From the NCBI RefSeq assembly GCF_004570865.1, contig NZ_SPQS01000004.1, positions 1-64,000 of the forward strand: 64,000 nt of DNA, read 5' to 3'. The notes below the pieces were generated by a model. It was not told where the DNA came from and made no database searches. It saw only the letters and a list, made by a program, of their open reading frames with translations. Within the stretch, counting starts at the first letter, position 1; the number at the start of each line of letters is the position of its first letter. Positions 47,146 to 54,876 of this stretch are shown piece by piece. A program made the position numbers and the translations under genes. Origin of the DNA: Bradyrhizobium frederickii. GTDB lineage: Bacteria; Pseudomonadota; Alphaproteobacteria; Rhizobiales; Xanthobacteraceae.

Positions 47146-47700
47146 TTAGGCGCGGGCGGCGGCGCGCCGGCGGCTGGTGACGATGAGCCTGAGAACGACG
47201 TATTGCAGGGCAAAGGCCAGGATCTTGGCGCCGCCGGCGACGACCGTGAGGTAGAACGCCCAAAGCTTCAGATCGCCGGTGGAGGCGACGACGATCATGC
47301 CGGCGCCGAGCACGAACATCAGCGCGGCCCAGGCATAGCCCGCAGCCGTCACATATTCCGGAACGGTCTCGACGACCATCGGCGGCATGTAGCGCAGCAT
47401 CCAGCCGCGCTTGAGCATGATGAGGCCGATCGCGAAATGCGCGATCGAAGGCTTGGCCATCATGAAGCGGGGATCGTTGGTCAGCAGCGTGATCGTGCCG
47501 AGGCCGACGACGAGCGCGAGGCTCGCATACGTCATGTAATTGAGTTGCTGCCCCTTGATGCGCGCGTGGATCACCTGCGCGACCGCGCCGGCGATCGCCA
47601 CCGACGTCGCCAGGATGACGTTGTCGGTGACGAGATAGATGACCAGGAAGAGGATGGCGGAGAAGAGATCGGAGGCGAGGCGGGCGAATACGTCCTTCAT
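47146..47700 (-). CDS. YciB/IspA-like septation membrane protein
   Basis: This 184-aa protein has about five membrane helices and resembles YciB (intracellular septation protein A): FSAILFLVIYLVTDNVILAT, AVAQVIHARIKGQQLNYMTY, FMMAKPSIAHFAIGLIMLKR. In enterobacteria YciB affects cell envelope integrity and division. The ATG at 47700 is preferred; a TTG at 47706 is possible. It is downstream of another membrane protein gene (12-base gap) that has the TetR-type operators in its promoter, so it probably belongs to the same regulon. Confidence 0.75.
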   Translation of the reverse strand: MKDVFARLASDLFSAILFLVIYLVTDNVILATSVAIAGAVAQVIHARIKGQQLNYMTYASLALVVGLGTITLLTNDPRFMMAKPSIAHFAIGLIMLKRGWMLRYMPPMVVETVPEYVTAAGYAWAALMFVLGAGMIVVASTGDLKLWAFYLTVVAGGAKILAFALQYVVLRLIVTSRRRAAARA

Positions 47701-47712
47701 CGTCAATCCTGT

Positions 47713-48288
47713 TCAGCGGGCGTTCGGCAATGCGCGGGCCGGCGTACCGTACTTGATCTGGCGATACTCGGGATACCATTTTGTGAAGTAAACCGCGCTG
47801 TTCCGAGCGGCGAAGGCGACGGCAAGGCTCGACCAGAGCGGTAGGCCGGGGACGTAGATCAGCACGAGATTGGCGGCCGCCATCAACAGCACGGCGACGG
47901 TCCAGGCGCCGGTGATGACGTAATTGGCATGGAGAAAGCCGGGCATCGCCGCGGTCTCGGCCGGCACCGCTTCCAGCGCATATTGCAGCGTGAAAGGACG
48001 GCGGACCAGCATCGAGCCGAGCGAGATGACGAAGATGCCGATGTCAACCGCCAGCTTGACGCCGAGCGTGCCGAACTGCGGATCGAGTAGCGCGAGGTAG
48101 AGCCCGATGGCGGCGAACACGACCGCCGAGCCCGCGGGCAGGGTCTTCACCGAGCGGCCGCGCACGACATCGATCGCGACGGTTGCGAGGCAGATCGCGG
48201 AGGCCGCGAACACGCTCCAGGCGGCTGACGTCACCATCATCAGAAAGGTGAAAACGCCGTAGGGCGCGAGGATCAGGAAGATCGCCAT
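47713..48288 (-). CDS. Multi-pass membrane protein, possible YciB relative
   Basis: This 191-aa protein has about five membrane helices (GVFTFLMMVTSAAWSVFAAS, GSAVVFAAIGLYLALLDPQF, LAVDIGIFVISLGSMLVRRP, VITGAWTVAVLLMAAANLVL). The layout (TM pairs, F-x-K-x-YPEYRQIKYG at the C-terminus) is reminiscent of YciB-type proteins but a firm family cannot be given. It is first of a two-gene unit with the YciB-like gene. Its promoter carries a perfect ATCTTTAC-palindrome next to the -10. Confidence 0.7.
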   Translation of the reverse strand: MAIFLILAPYGVFTFLMMVTSAAWSVFAASAICLATVAIDVVRGRSVKTLPAGSAVVFAAIGLYLALLDPQFGTLGVKLAVDIGIFVISLGSMLVRRPFTLQYALEAVPAETAAMPGFLHANYVITGAWTVAVLLMAAANLVLIYVPGLPLWSSLAVAFAARNSAVYFTKWYPEYRQIKYGTPARALPNAR

Positions 48289-48308
48289 GGGCCGCCTCGG
48301 TCAGGAAA

Positions 48309-48380
48309 ATCTTTACGATGTAAAGATCGATAGTTCAGGAGCGCCGCCGGGTCAAGTGAAATCTTTACAGTGTCAAAATA
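48309..48380 (-). promoter_or_regulatory. Promoter with two operator palindromes (membrane protein operon)
   Basis: On the minus strand: -35 TTGACC (48350-48355), a 17-base spacer, -10 TATCGA (48327-48332). Immediately downstream lies the palindrome ATCTTTACGATGTAAAGAT (48309-48327). A second, imperfect site AATCTTTACAGTGTCAAAAT lies upstream at 48360-48380. The same layout recurs at 50103-50175. Confidence 0.65.
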
Positions 48381-48628
48381 ACGTAGGCGGCGTGTAAAAG
48401 CTGAATGGCCGCAGTCGCTTGGTCGGACACCTCTGCGGCGATTTCGGCCCACGGCAGGTGCGACAAAACGGGCAGCGCGCAGGCGATCGCGAGGCCGAGG
48501 GCGAGCAGGATGCCGCCGTTGAAGATGACCTGGCCGCTCCGCCACAGCCGGATCATATGGAGGGCAGCCACGGCGCAGAGCAGTGCGAGGACGGCAAGGA
48601 GGTCGGGGGTAATTGCGGGCATCTGCAT
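48365..48628 (-). CDS. Small two-helix membrane protein
   Basis: This 87-aa protein (MQMPAITPDLLAVLALLCAV, then MIRLWRSGQVIFNGGILLAL, ACALPVLSHL) has two or three membrane helices. AAGGAGG seven bases before the ATG at 48628 strongly supports translation. It lies 61 bases downstream of the carotenoid oxygenase gene on the same strand. Its stop codon lies within the distal operator of the next promoter. No family recognised. The longer frame from 48775 runs back into the oxygenase gene and is not the gene start. Confidence 0.7.
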   Translation of the reverse strand: MQMPAITPDLLAVLALLCAVAALHMIRLWRSGQVIFNGGILLALGLAIACALPVLSHLPWAEIAAEVSDQATAAIQLLHAAYVILTL

Positions 48629-48689
48629 GCGGTGCCTCCTTGGTGACACGTCCGTGCTGCGGCTTCGGGGCGCCCCGGAATGACGGGCG

Positions 48690-50093
48690 CTACTGCGCGC
48701 CCACCCAATTGCCGTGAAAGCCATCGGGCACGCGGTGGCCGAGCTGCACCAGCGCGACGGGACCCGCCTCGACATCGGTGGCGTTGAACACCGCGAGGTC
48801 GCTGCGGTTCTCTCGCGCCCGCCAGATCACTGCGAGCAGCCAGCCGTCGCCCTCGGTCGCATCCTTCGATCGCTCGACGAACACAGGCTCGGAGATGGTG
48901 TCGCCGGCGGGCAGCAGATAATGGCCGAGCCGCCTTCCGTTGCCGTCGACATGGACGACGCCGGAGAGCGCGCCGAACATCGGCAGTTTCGGATTGGCGC
49001 AGGCGTACCAGCCGTGACGGTTCTTCAGCCCGGCGCGGCGGTCGTCGATGCGGGGGAATTCGCCGGTGAGATCGTCAAGGTAGGTCTGCTGGAAGCGGTC
49101 GGTATTGCCTGAGAGGTCGAACGTCCAGCGGCAGTGCCGGGCGCGCGACTTCTCCGGATCGGTCGGCCGACCGTCGGGATGCGGAAACAGCGGCGCTTCC
49201 TCGAACTGCATGACGTCCGCGACGATGCGATTGTCGTCCTCCCACGCGTTCATGACGTGGAAGACGTAGCAGGCTTCGGCACGGAACCAGACGATGTCCT
49301 TTGCCGCGCCGCTGCGCTTCATCACGCCGACATAGGCGCCCTTGTCCGGCTCCCAGGCGTAGGGCGGCCGCCCGCTCATTGCGCGCTCCATGCTGCCGGT
49401 AATGGGGAGGATCGGAAACAGCACATGGTTCGCGGTGACGATGAAGTCGTGCACCATGCTGGCATAGGGCGCCTCGAACCGCTCGAAGCGAGTCGCCTTG
49501 CCGGAGGCATCGATCGAGCCGTAGGAGAGGGCAGAGGTCAACGGCCCGGCGGCGTTGTAGCCGAAGAACACGAGCTCGCCGGTGATGGGATCGATCTTCG
49601 GATGCGCGGTGAAACTGCCGGCGACGCGGCCCTGATAATTGTGATAGCCGCGCGTCGCCAGCGTGCCCGGCTCGATCTCGGTCGGTAGATGCGCCTCTTC
49701 CAGCGCGAGCAGCTTGCCGGCATGGAAGATGATATTGGTGTTGGCGACGCCGCCGTCGGTGAGATCAGCCGGCGCATCCGGCAGCTTGCGGCCGAAGCCG
49801 CCGAACAAAGCGCGGCCGGCGTCGTGCTCGGCAAGCCATTTCGGCGTGCGGACCCAGCGGTTGCGGTAGCTGGCGCGGCCGTTCTCGAGGTGGAAGGCGT
49901 GCAGCATGCCGTCGCCGACGAACCAATGCGCGCCGGGCGAAGAGAACTGCGGATTGGGACCGTTGCGATAGAGCGTGCCGTTCAGATCCTGCGGCAATTC
50001 GCCGATGATCGTCAGGAATGGCGCGTCCGCCTCGAACGGGATCGGCGCGATATTGTTCCGGCGCTCGGCGATGGCGTCGTGCTGCACGGGCAT
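48690..50093 (-). CDS. Carotenoid/stilbene cleavage oxygenase
   Basis: This 467-aa protein belongs to the RPE65/carotenoid oxygenase family. The seven-bladed propeller would hold Fe(II) with four His; candidates are in GSFTAHPKID, SMVHDFIVT, YVFHVMNAWED and PDGFHGNWVG. The N-terminal LNGTLYRNGPNPQF and GDGMLHAFHLENG are family signatures. Members cleave carotenoids, apocarotenoids or lignin-like stilbenes; the substrate cannot be told. It is divergent from a TetR regulator with an operator palindrome between them, so expression is probably induced by a ligand of that regulator. Confidence 0.88.
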   Translation of the reverse strand: MPVQHDAIAERRNNIAPIPFEADAPFLTIIGELPQDLNGTLYRNGPNPQFSSPGAHWFVGDGMLHAFHLENGRASYRNRWVRTPKWLAEHDAGRALFGGFGRKLPDAPADLTDGGVANTNIIFHAGKLLALEEAHLPTEIEPGTLATRGYHNYQGRVAGSFTAHPKIDPITGELVFFGYNAAGPLTSALSYGSIDASGKATRFERFEAPYASMVHDFIVTANHVLFPILPITGSMERAMSGRPPYAWEPDKGAYVGVMKRSGAAKDIVWFRAEACYVFHVMNAWEDDNRIVADVMQFEEAPLFPHPDGRPTDPEKSRARHCRWTFDLSGNTDRFQQTYLDDLTGEFPRIDDRRAGLKNRHGWYACANPKLPMFGALSGVVHVDGNGRRLGHYLLPAGDTISEPVFVERSKDATEGDGWLLAVIWRARENRSDLAVFNATDVEAGPVALVQLGHRVPDGFHGNWVGAQ

Positions 50094-50102
50094 ATCCTCC
50101 GT

Positions 50103-50187
50103 ATCTTTACATCGTAAAGATCAAATAGCGTCGATTGCCAATCCGGTCAAGCGAAATCTTTACACTGTCAATATTGCGTCATATAGC
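50103..50187. promoter_or_regulatory. Divergent promoters and operators, oxygenase/TetR
   Basis: Minus strand, oxygenase: -35 TTGACC (50145-50150), 17-base spacer, -10 TATTTG (50122-50127), then the palindrome ATCTTTACATCGTAAAGAT (50103-50121). Plus strand, TetR gene: -35 TTTACA (50159-50164), 17-base spacer, -10 TATAGC (50182-50187). The imperfect palindrome AATCTTTACACTGTCAATAT (50155-50175) overlaps the TetR -35. This predicts control of both directions by one repressor. Confidence 0.65.
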
Positions 50188-50193
50188 TTGCAA

Positions 50194-50922
50194 ATGATCA
50201 AGACCGACACCAAGAGCGAAGCCGCACGAAGGCCGCGTGCCTCCAGAAAAACGACGTCGACCGCGGCATCGCGTCCGGCACGCCGGACCACGAACGCGAA
50301 GACTGAGGCGCCATACCATCACGGCGCCTTGCGCGAGGCGCTGCTCCAGGCCGCCGAACGGGTGCTGGAACGCGACGGGCTCGCGGGCCTCACACTACGC
50401 GCGGTGGCACGCGAGGCGGGCGTTTCGCACGCCGCGCCCACCCATCATTTCGGCGATCTCACCGGGCTTCTGAGCGAGCTTGCGGCGGTCGGCTTCTGCC
50501 AGTTCAACGCAGCGATGGCCGCGTCCTGCGATGCCGCCACCACGCCTCTCGAAGCCGCGCTGGCGCGCCCGAAGGCCTATGTCGCCTATGCGCAGGCCCA
50601 TCCCGGGATGTACGGCATCATGTTTCGCACCGAGCGGCTGGATTATTCCAGGCCCGCACTGCACGAGGCGGCAGAGGCCTCTTTTGCCGGGCTTGCCAAT
50701 GCCGTCGGCATGATGCGGCAGGAGCAAATCAGCGGCGACGCGCTGACGCTGAACCAGGGCGCCGCCATCGCACGCGCCTGGTCGATGGTGCACGGCTTCA
50801 CCATGCTGCTGCTCGACGGACGTCTCGAGGACATCCTCGAGCGGTTGCCCGAGGGGACCACGGCCGAACGCCTGCTTGAGGCGATGCTGACCGCGCCCGT
50901 GTCCCCGAAGCATCCCGTATAG
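50194..50922 (+). CDS. TetR-family transcriptional regulator
   Basis: This 242-aa protein has a basic Ala/Arg/Thr-rich N-terminal arm (about 45 residues), a TetR HTH (LREALLQAAERVLERDGLAG, LTLRAVAREAGVSHAAPTHH) and a C-terminal TetR_C-like ligand domain (YVAYAQAHPGMYGIMFRTER). The ATG at 50194 is only 6 bases past a predicted -10, so its message may be leaderless. It is divergent from the carotenoid oxygenase gene. Autoregulation is suggested by the operator that overlaps its -35. Confidence 0.9.
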   Translation: MIKTDTKSEAARRPRASRKTTSTAASRPARRTTNAKTEAPYHHGALREALLQAAERVLERDGLAGLTLRAVAREAGVSHAAPTHHFGDLTGLLSELAAVGFCQFNAAMAASCDAATTPLEAALARPKAYVAYAQAHPGMYGIMFRTERLDYSRPALHEAAEASFAGLANAVGMMRQEQISGDALTLNQGAAIARAWSMVHGFTMLLLDGRLEDILERLPEGTTAERLLEAMLTAPVSPKHPV

Positions 50923-50937
50923 CGCCGTTTGGGGTGC

Positions 50938-51543
50938 CTAGCGCATCGTCGCAAGCTCGACGGCGCGGCCGCGCGTGCCGATGATCTTCACCTCGTCCTT
51001 GCCGCAGGCGAAGCCACGGGCGAAATCGTCCGCGGCCTTGCGCGCAAGCTCATTGGCAGTGGGATTGGCGATCGCATCGACATAGGCGACGTGGCAGACC
51101 GGGCCGGGCGGCAGCCGGGTCACGACCAGCATGGCTTTGGTATTCGGCCGTCCCTGCTTGTCGGGATCGCTGTTGTCGGCAATGTGCCAGCGCTGGATGA
51201 TCGCAAACGGCTTTGCGCCCACCGCGCGCCATTCGATCGTGGTCTCCGACGAATTGAACGGCGCGAACCGGGCCTTGGCCGCCGGTTCCTCGGCGGCTTG
51301 CTTGCGATTGCGGCCGACCGAGACGATTTCGCGAAGATCGTCCTCGGCAATCAGCACCAGGAGGCCGTTCATGCCCGGACATGCCCGCGCGGTACTGCCG
51401 TCGAGCTCGCTGGCTCTACCGATCTGGCTGCAATCTTTCGGCGCCGTCGAGGTGTAGATGCTGCCCACGGATTGGGCCTCGGCGCTGTTCAGGCCGATGC
51501 AGGTCATCAAGACGGCAAGACCTGTGCTGGCGTGGTTCATCAT
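50938..51543 (-). CDS. Secreted hypothetical protein
   Basis: This 201-aa protein has a signal peptide (residues 1-23, ending AEA) and cysteines at DCSQIG, ACPGMN, VCHVAY and FACGKDE that may pair. It has no recognised family. Adjacent ATG codons at 51543 and 51540 both precede the signal sequence; the longer frame from 51597 lacks support. It converges on the TetR gene with a 15-base gap. Confidence 0.65.
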   Translation of the reverse strand: MMNHASTGLAVLMTCIGLNSAEAQSVGSIYTSTAPKDCSQIGRASELDGSTARACPGMNGLLVLIAEDDLREIVSVGRNRKQAAEEPAAKARFAPFNSSETTIEWRAVGAKPFAIIQRWHIADNSDPDKQGRPNTKAMLVVTRLPPGPVCHVAYVDAIANPTANELARKAADDFARGFACGKDEVKIIGTRGRAVELATMR

Positions 51544-51703
51544 GAGGCCTCGAGGGAGTGGGAACTTCGTCCCATCAGACGTCTTGATTGTGGGCAAGGT
51601 TCAAACTGCGACGGGATATACCTGACAGCGCCGCGGAATCGTTCTAGAAGAGCGGCTTCGCTTGGGCTTCTCCCGCCTCGTTCGCGTCCTCATTCTCTCG
51701 ATC

Positions 51704-52270
51704 ATGCCAGCCATCTCGAACAAACCTTATCGTGTCGGCCGCTCCAAGACCGGACTCGGCCTCTTCGCCACCAAGCCGATCAAGAAAGGCACAAGGATCA
51801 TCCGCTATTTCGGACCGATCCTGGATTCGCGGATTCCAGCGCACGACGAGATCGAGAACAAGTACCTGTTCGAGCTCAACGGCCGCTGGACCATCGACGG
51901 GTCGGTGCGCAAGAATCTCGCCCGCTACATCAATCATTCCTGCCGGCCCAACGCCGAGTCCGACGTCCGGCCGCGCGAGCGCAAGGTGTTCATCCGCGCC
52001 ATCAAGAACATCGAGCCGGGCGACGAGATCAACTACGATTACGGCACCGATTATTTCAAAGCCTATCTGAAGCCGATCGGCTGCAAGTGCGATTCCTGCG
52101 AGAAGAAGCGCAAGAAGCTGCGCGCCGAGGCGCGGGCCGAACGTGCCAAGGTGAAGGCGCGCAGCGAGCGCAAGGCCGAGAAGGCGGGCGCGAAGGGCCT
52201 TGAGAACAAGGCCGCCAAAAAGAAGAAGCTCAACGGTCACGCCGTCGGCAAGGCCGGTGCGCGGGCGTAG
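51704..52270 (+). CDS. SET-domain protein-lysine methyltransferase
   Basis: This 188-aa protein is a compact SET domain: YRVGRSKTGLGLFATKPIKK (start), YINHSCRPNAESDV (SAM-binding NHSC), EINYDYGTDYF (catalytic Tyr region), and a post-SET-like cysteine cluster GCKCDSC. The last about 40 residues are Lys/Ala-rich. SET domains methylate lysines in proteins; bacterial targets are mostly unknown. The ATG at 51704 starts close to the domain; residues in the same frame upstream (to 51662) are not needed. Confidence 0.88.
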   Translation: MPAISNKPYRVGRSKTGLGLFATKPIKKGTRIIRYFGPILDSRIPAHDEIENKYLFELNGRWTIDGSVRKNLARYINHSCRPNAESDVRPRERKVFIRAIKNIEPGDEINYDYGTDYFKAYLKPIGCKCDSCEKKRKKLRAEARAERAKVKARSERKAEKAGAKGLENKAAKKKKLNGHAVGKAGARA

Positions 52271-52316
52271 CCTGCGCTTCCAGCTCCGCTGGTATGCTAA
52301 GAAGGAGCGCATCGTC

Positions 52317-52402
52317 AGGTGTCATTCCGGAGCGATGCGCAGCATCGAGCCCGGAATCTCGAGATTCCGGGCTGGTGCGCGAGCACCAGACCCGGAATGA
52401 CG
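52317..52402. repeat. Dispersed palindromic repeat, TCATTCCGG type
   Basis: TGTCATTCCGGAGC and GACCCGGAATGACGG are the inverted ends. Inner arms CCCGGAATCTCGAGATTCCGGG form a perfect palindrome. It lies between the SET gene and a membrane protein gene. Confidence 0.75.
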
Positions 52403-52424
52403 GTGACTTGACGGTGACTTGGCC

Positions 52425-52823
52425 TCACGCCGCCGCCACGCTCCCGCTCCTCCGCAATCCCACATATTGCAACTCTGCGAACACGCCCGTGGCGATCGCC
52501 TGCGCAACGACCATGAGCTGGCCGGCGAGGTTCGGCGACACCGCGCCGGAGAGCAGTAGCGCGATGCTGCCGACGGTCCAGGCCGCGTTGCCGACCACGA
52601 CCAGCAGCACGAGCGCCTTCGCCACGGCGGCGCGCGAAGCGAGCCAGCCGACCAGCGCGGCGTAGGCGATCAGGAACAGGCCGGTCTCGCGCAGCAGCGC
52701 CTCGGGCAGGTTGAACAGCGCAGCGAACGTGCTCGCGCCGAAGGCGAAGCCGAGGGCGGCGACGCCGCTGAAGACGGCATCGGCCAGCAGGGCGCGGCGG
52801 AGGAAAGTGGATGCAACGATCAT
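52425..52823 (-). CDS. Four-helix membrane protein, unknown function
   Basis: This 132-aa protein has about four membrane helices (ALLADAVFSGVAALGFAFGA, GLFLIAYAALVGWLASRAAV, ALVLLVVVGNAAWTVGSIAL, LMVVAQAIATGVFAELQYVG). AAGGAG precedes the ATG at 52823. It is downstream of a small membrane-associated protein and divergent from an XRE/MmyB regulator. Confidence 0.75.
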   Translation of the reverse strand: MIVASTFLRRALLADAVFSGVAALGFAFGASTFAALFNLPEALLRETGLFLIAYAALVGWLASRAAVAKALVLLVVVGNAAWTVGSIALLLSGAVSPNLAGQLMVVAQAIATGVFAELQYVGLRRSGSVAAA

Positions 52824-52857
52824 GGTCGGTCTCCTTGCTTGGGGGGTGAGGTCGAGT

Positions 52858-53088
52858 TCACTGCCGTCCGCGCCACCAGGCGCGGAGCCGGCGGGCGAGA
52901 CGGTAGGGGCAGAGGCTTCTGCCGACGCCGTGCTCGAAGGCGATGACCTGTGCGACCACGTAATCGCCGGTCGAATGCACCAGCGGCTCGGGCATGTTGA
53001 GGCTGCGCGCCAGCATGCGGGTCGCGAGCGCCATGGCCCAGGGAACAAGGTGGTCGGCGATGGTCCGGTAGAGCAGCAGCGCGATCAT
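52858..53088 (-). CDS. Small protein, possible membrane association
   Basis: This 76-aa protein begins MIALLLYRTIADHLVPWAMA and ends in an Arg/Trp-rich segment (YRLARRLRAWWRG). TAGGAG lies six bases before the ATG at 53088; an ATG at 53094 is too close to it. It lies 34 bases upstream of the four-helix protein gene, probably as an operon, and divergent from the regulator at 53189. Confidence 0.65.
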   Translation of the reverse strand: MIALLLYRTIADHLVPWAMALATRMLARSLNMPEPLVHSTGDYVVAQVIAFEHGVGRSLCPYRLARRLRAWWRGRQ

Positions 53089-53136
53089 GGTCATCTCCTA
53101 TTGAACCGAAGATGCACGCGCCGGCTCCCCAATTCG

Positions 53137-53187
53137 ATTACCTCGGTGGTAATGGAAGCACCGAAATTCGCATGCTAGATTTTCGGT
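53137..53187. promoter_or_regulatory. Two inverted repeats in the divergent region next to the XRE regulator
   Basis: ATTACC-TCGGT-GGTAAT (53137-53153) is a perfect 6-bp inverted repeat. ACCGAAA...TTTTCGGT (53160-53187) is another, immediately before the regulator ATG at 53189. Either may be the operator. Confidence 0.5.
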
Positions 53188-53188
53188 C

Positions 53189-54010
53189 ATGAACGCACAT
53201 GCATCCACGGCACGTACCGAACGCAGCCAACCGGTCCATATCGGCGACCATTTGCGCGAATGGCGGCAGCGCCGCCGCATGAGCCAGCTCGATCTCGCGG
53301 GCGAAGCCGAAATTTCGGCGCGTCACTTAAGCTTCGTCGAGACCGGCCGCGCCGCGCCCTCGCGCGACATGGTGCTGAGGCTCGCCGAACGCCTCGACGT
53401 GCCCCTGCGCGAGCGCAACGTGCTGCTGGTCGCGGCCGGCTATGCGCCGGCATTCCAGCAGCGGCCCCTGGAGGATCCTGCCTTGAAATCAGCCCGCCAG
53501 GCCATCGATCTCGTGCTCAAAGCCCATGAGCCCAATCCCGCGCTCGCAGTGGACCGGCACTGGAACCTGGTGTCGGCCAACCGCATGGTGGCGCCGCTGC
53601 TCGACGGCATTCCCCAGCGGCTGCTCGGCCAGCCCGTCAACGTGCTGCGCCTCGCCTTCCATCCCGAGGCGCTGGCGCCGCGCACGGTCAACCTCGCGGA
53701 GTGGTGCGGGCACCTCCTGGAGCGGCTGCACCGGCAATGCGAGGCGACCGCGGACCCCGAGCTGATCAAGCTCTACAACGACCTCAAGAGCTATCCGATT
53801 CCGGCGCGCGCGGGGCCACTGTCGAGCGACAATGTCGCGATCCCCTTCAAGCTGCGCCACGAGGGCGAGATCCTGAGCTTCTTCTCCACCACCATGGTTT
53901 TCGGCACGCCGGTCGACATCACGCTGTCGGAGCTGGCGCTGGAAACCTTCTTCCCGGCGGACGAGCGCACCGCCGAACGGCTCAAGCAGATGGCGGCCAG
54001 GCTGTCATAG
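53189..54010 (+). CDS. XRE-family regulator with MmyB-like domain (paralogue 1)
   Basis: This 273-aa protein has an N-terminal XRE HTH (HLREWRQRRRMSQLDLAGEA, ISARHLSFVETGRAAPSRDM) and a C-terminal MmyB-like PAS-type ligand domain (LAVDRHWNLVSANRMVAPLL, HPEALAPRTVNLAEWCGHLL). A final GTPVDITLSELALETFFPAD segment follows. Members sense fatty acids or other hydrophobic ligands. It is divergent from two membrane-protein genes. A homologous regulator follows 41 bases downstream. Confidence 0.88.
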   Translation: MNAHASTARTERSQPVHIGDHLREWRQRRRMSQLDLAGEAEISARHLSFVETGRAAPSRDMVLRLAERLDVPLRERNVLLVAAGYAPAFQQRPLEDPALKSARQAIDLVLKAHEPNPALAVDRHWNLVSANRMVAPLLDGIPQRLLGQPVNVLRLAFHPEALAPRTVNLAEWCGHLLERLHRQCEATADPELIKLYNDLKSYPIPARAGPLSSDNVAIPFKLRHEGEILSFFSTTMVFGTPVDITLSELALETFFPADERTAERLKQMAARLS

Positions 54011-54051
54011 CGGCGTTTACAGACGGTAGCCGCCCCCACATAATCCTCGGG

Positions 54052-54876
54052 ATGGATACACGCGCGTTCCGGCGCTTGCGGCCGGCCAACCCTGTCGGCG
54101 ATCTCCTGCGCGGCTGGCGCACGCGACGCAGCTTGAGCCAGGCGGACTTGGCGTTCGAGGCCGGCATCTCGATCAAGCATCTGAGCTATGTCGAGACCGG
54201 CAAGGCGGCAGCAAGCCGGGACATTCTGCTGCAGCTTGCATCCGCTCTCGATTTGTCGCTGCGCGACCGCAATGCCCTGCTCGAGGCCGGCGGCTTCGCC
54301 CGGCAATTTGGCGAGCGCGATCTCGCCGCGCCCGAGCTTGCCGACGCGCGACGTGCCATCGATCTTCTGCTCCGGCGGCACGAGCCGTTTCCCGCGATCG
54401 TTACCGATCGGCGCTGGAACGTGAAGCAGGCCAATGCCGCCGCAACGCGCCTGATGACCATGCTGCTTGGCGCTGAGCGCATGCAGCGGCCGCTCAACCA
54501 CATGCGGATGTTCCTCGCGCCGAACGAGCTCAAGCCGTTCGTCGAGAACTGGCCGGGCGTCGCGGCGGCGCTGCTGGCGCGGGCGCGCCATGAAGCGATG
54601 GCCGCGCCGCTCGACGAGGCCTTGCAATCGACCTGGCGTGAATTGATGCGGCTGCCGGAGCTCCCCGCGGTCGGGATCGGCGATCACGCCGTTCCAGGGC
54701 CGCTCTGCGAGGTGCGCCTGCGCAAGGGCGATGTCGGCATCGGCCTGATCGGCGCGGTCCTGACGCTCGGCACGCCGCAGGACGTGACGCTGCAGGAGCT
54801 TCGCGTCGAGATGTTCATGCCGGCGGACGCCGCGTCCGAGGCCGCCCTGGTCGCGCTTGCGGCTCAGGACGCCTGA
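54052..54876 (+). CDS. XRE-family regulator with MmyB-like domain (paralogue 2)
   Basis: This 274-aa protein has the same domain order as its neighbour: HTH (LLRGWRTRRSLSQADLAFEA, ISIKHLSYVETGKAAASRDI) and MmyB-like domain (AIVTDRRWNVKQANAAATRL, LGTPQDVTLQELRVEMFMPA). Many positions align with the upstream gene, pointing to a tandem duplication followed by divergence. It overlaps the converging thioesterase gene by 13 bases at the 3' end. Confidence 0.88.
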   Translation: MDTRAFRRLRPANPVGDLLRGWRTRRSLSQADLAFEAGISIKHLSYVETGKAAASRDILLQLASALDLSLRDRNALLEAGGFARQFGERDLAAPELADARRAIDLLLRRHEPFPAIVTDRRWNVKQANAAATRLMTMLLGAERMQRPLNHMRMFLAPNELKPFVENWPGVAAALLARARHEAMAAPLDEALQSTWRELMRLPELPAVGIGDHAVPGPLCEVRLRKGDVGIGLIGAVLTLGTPQDVTLQELRVEMFMPADAASEAALVALAAQDA

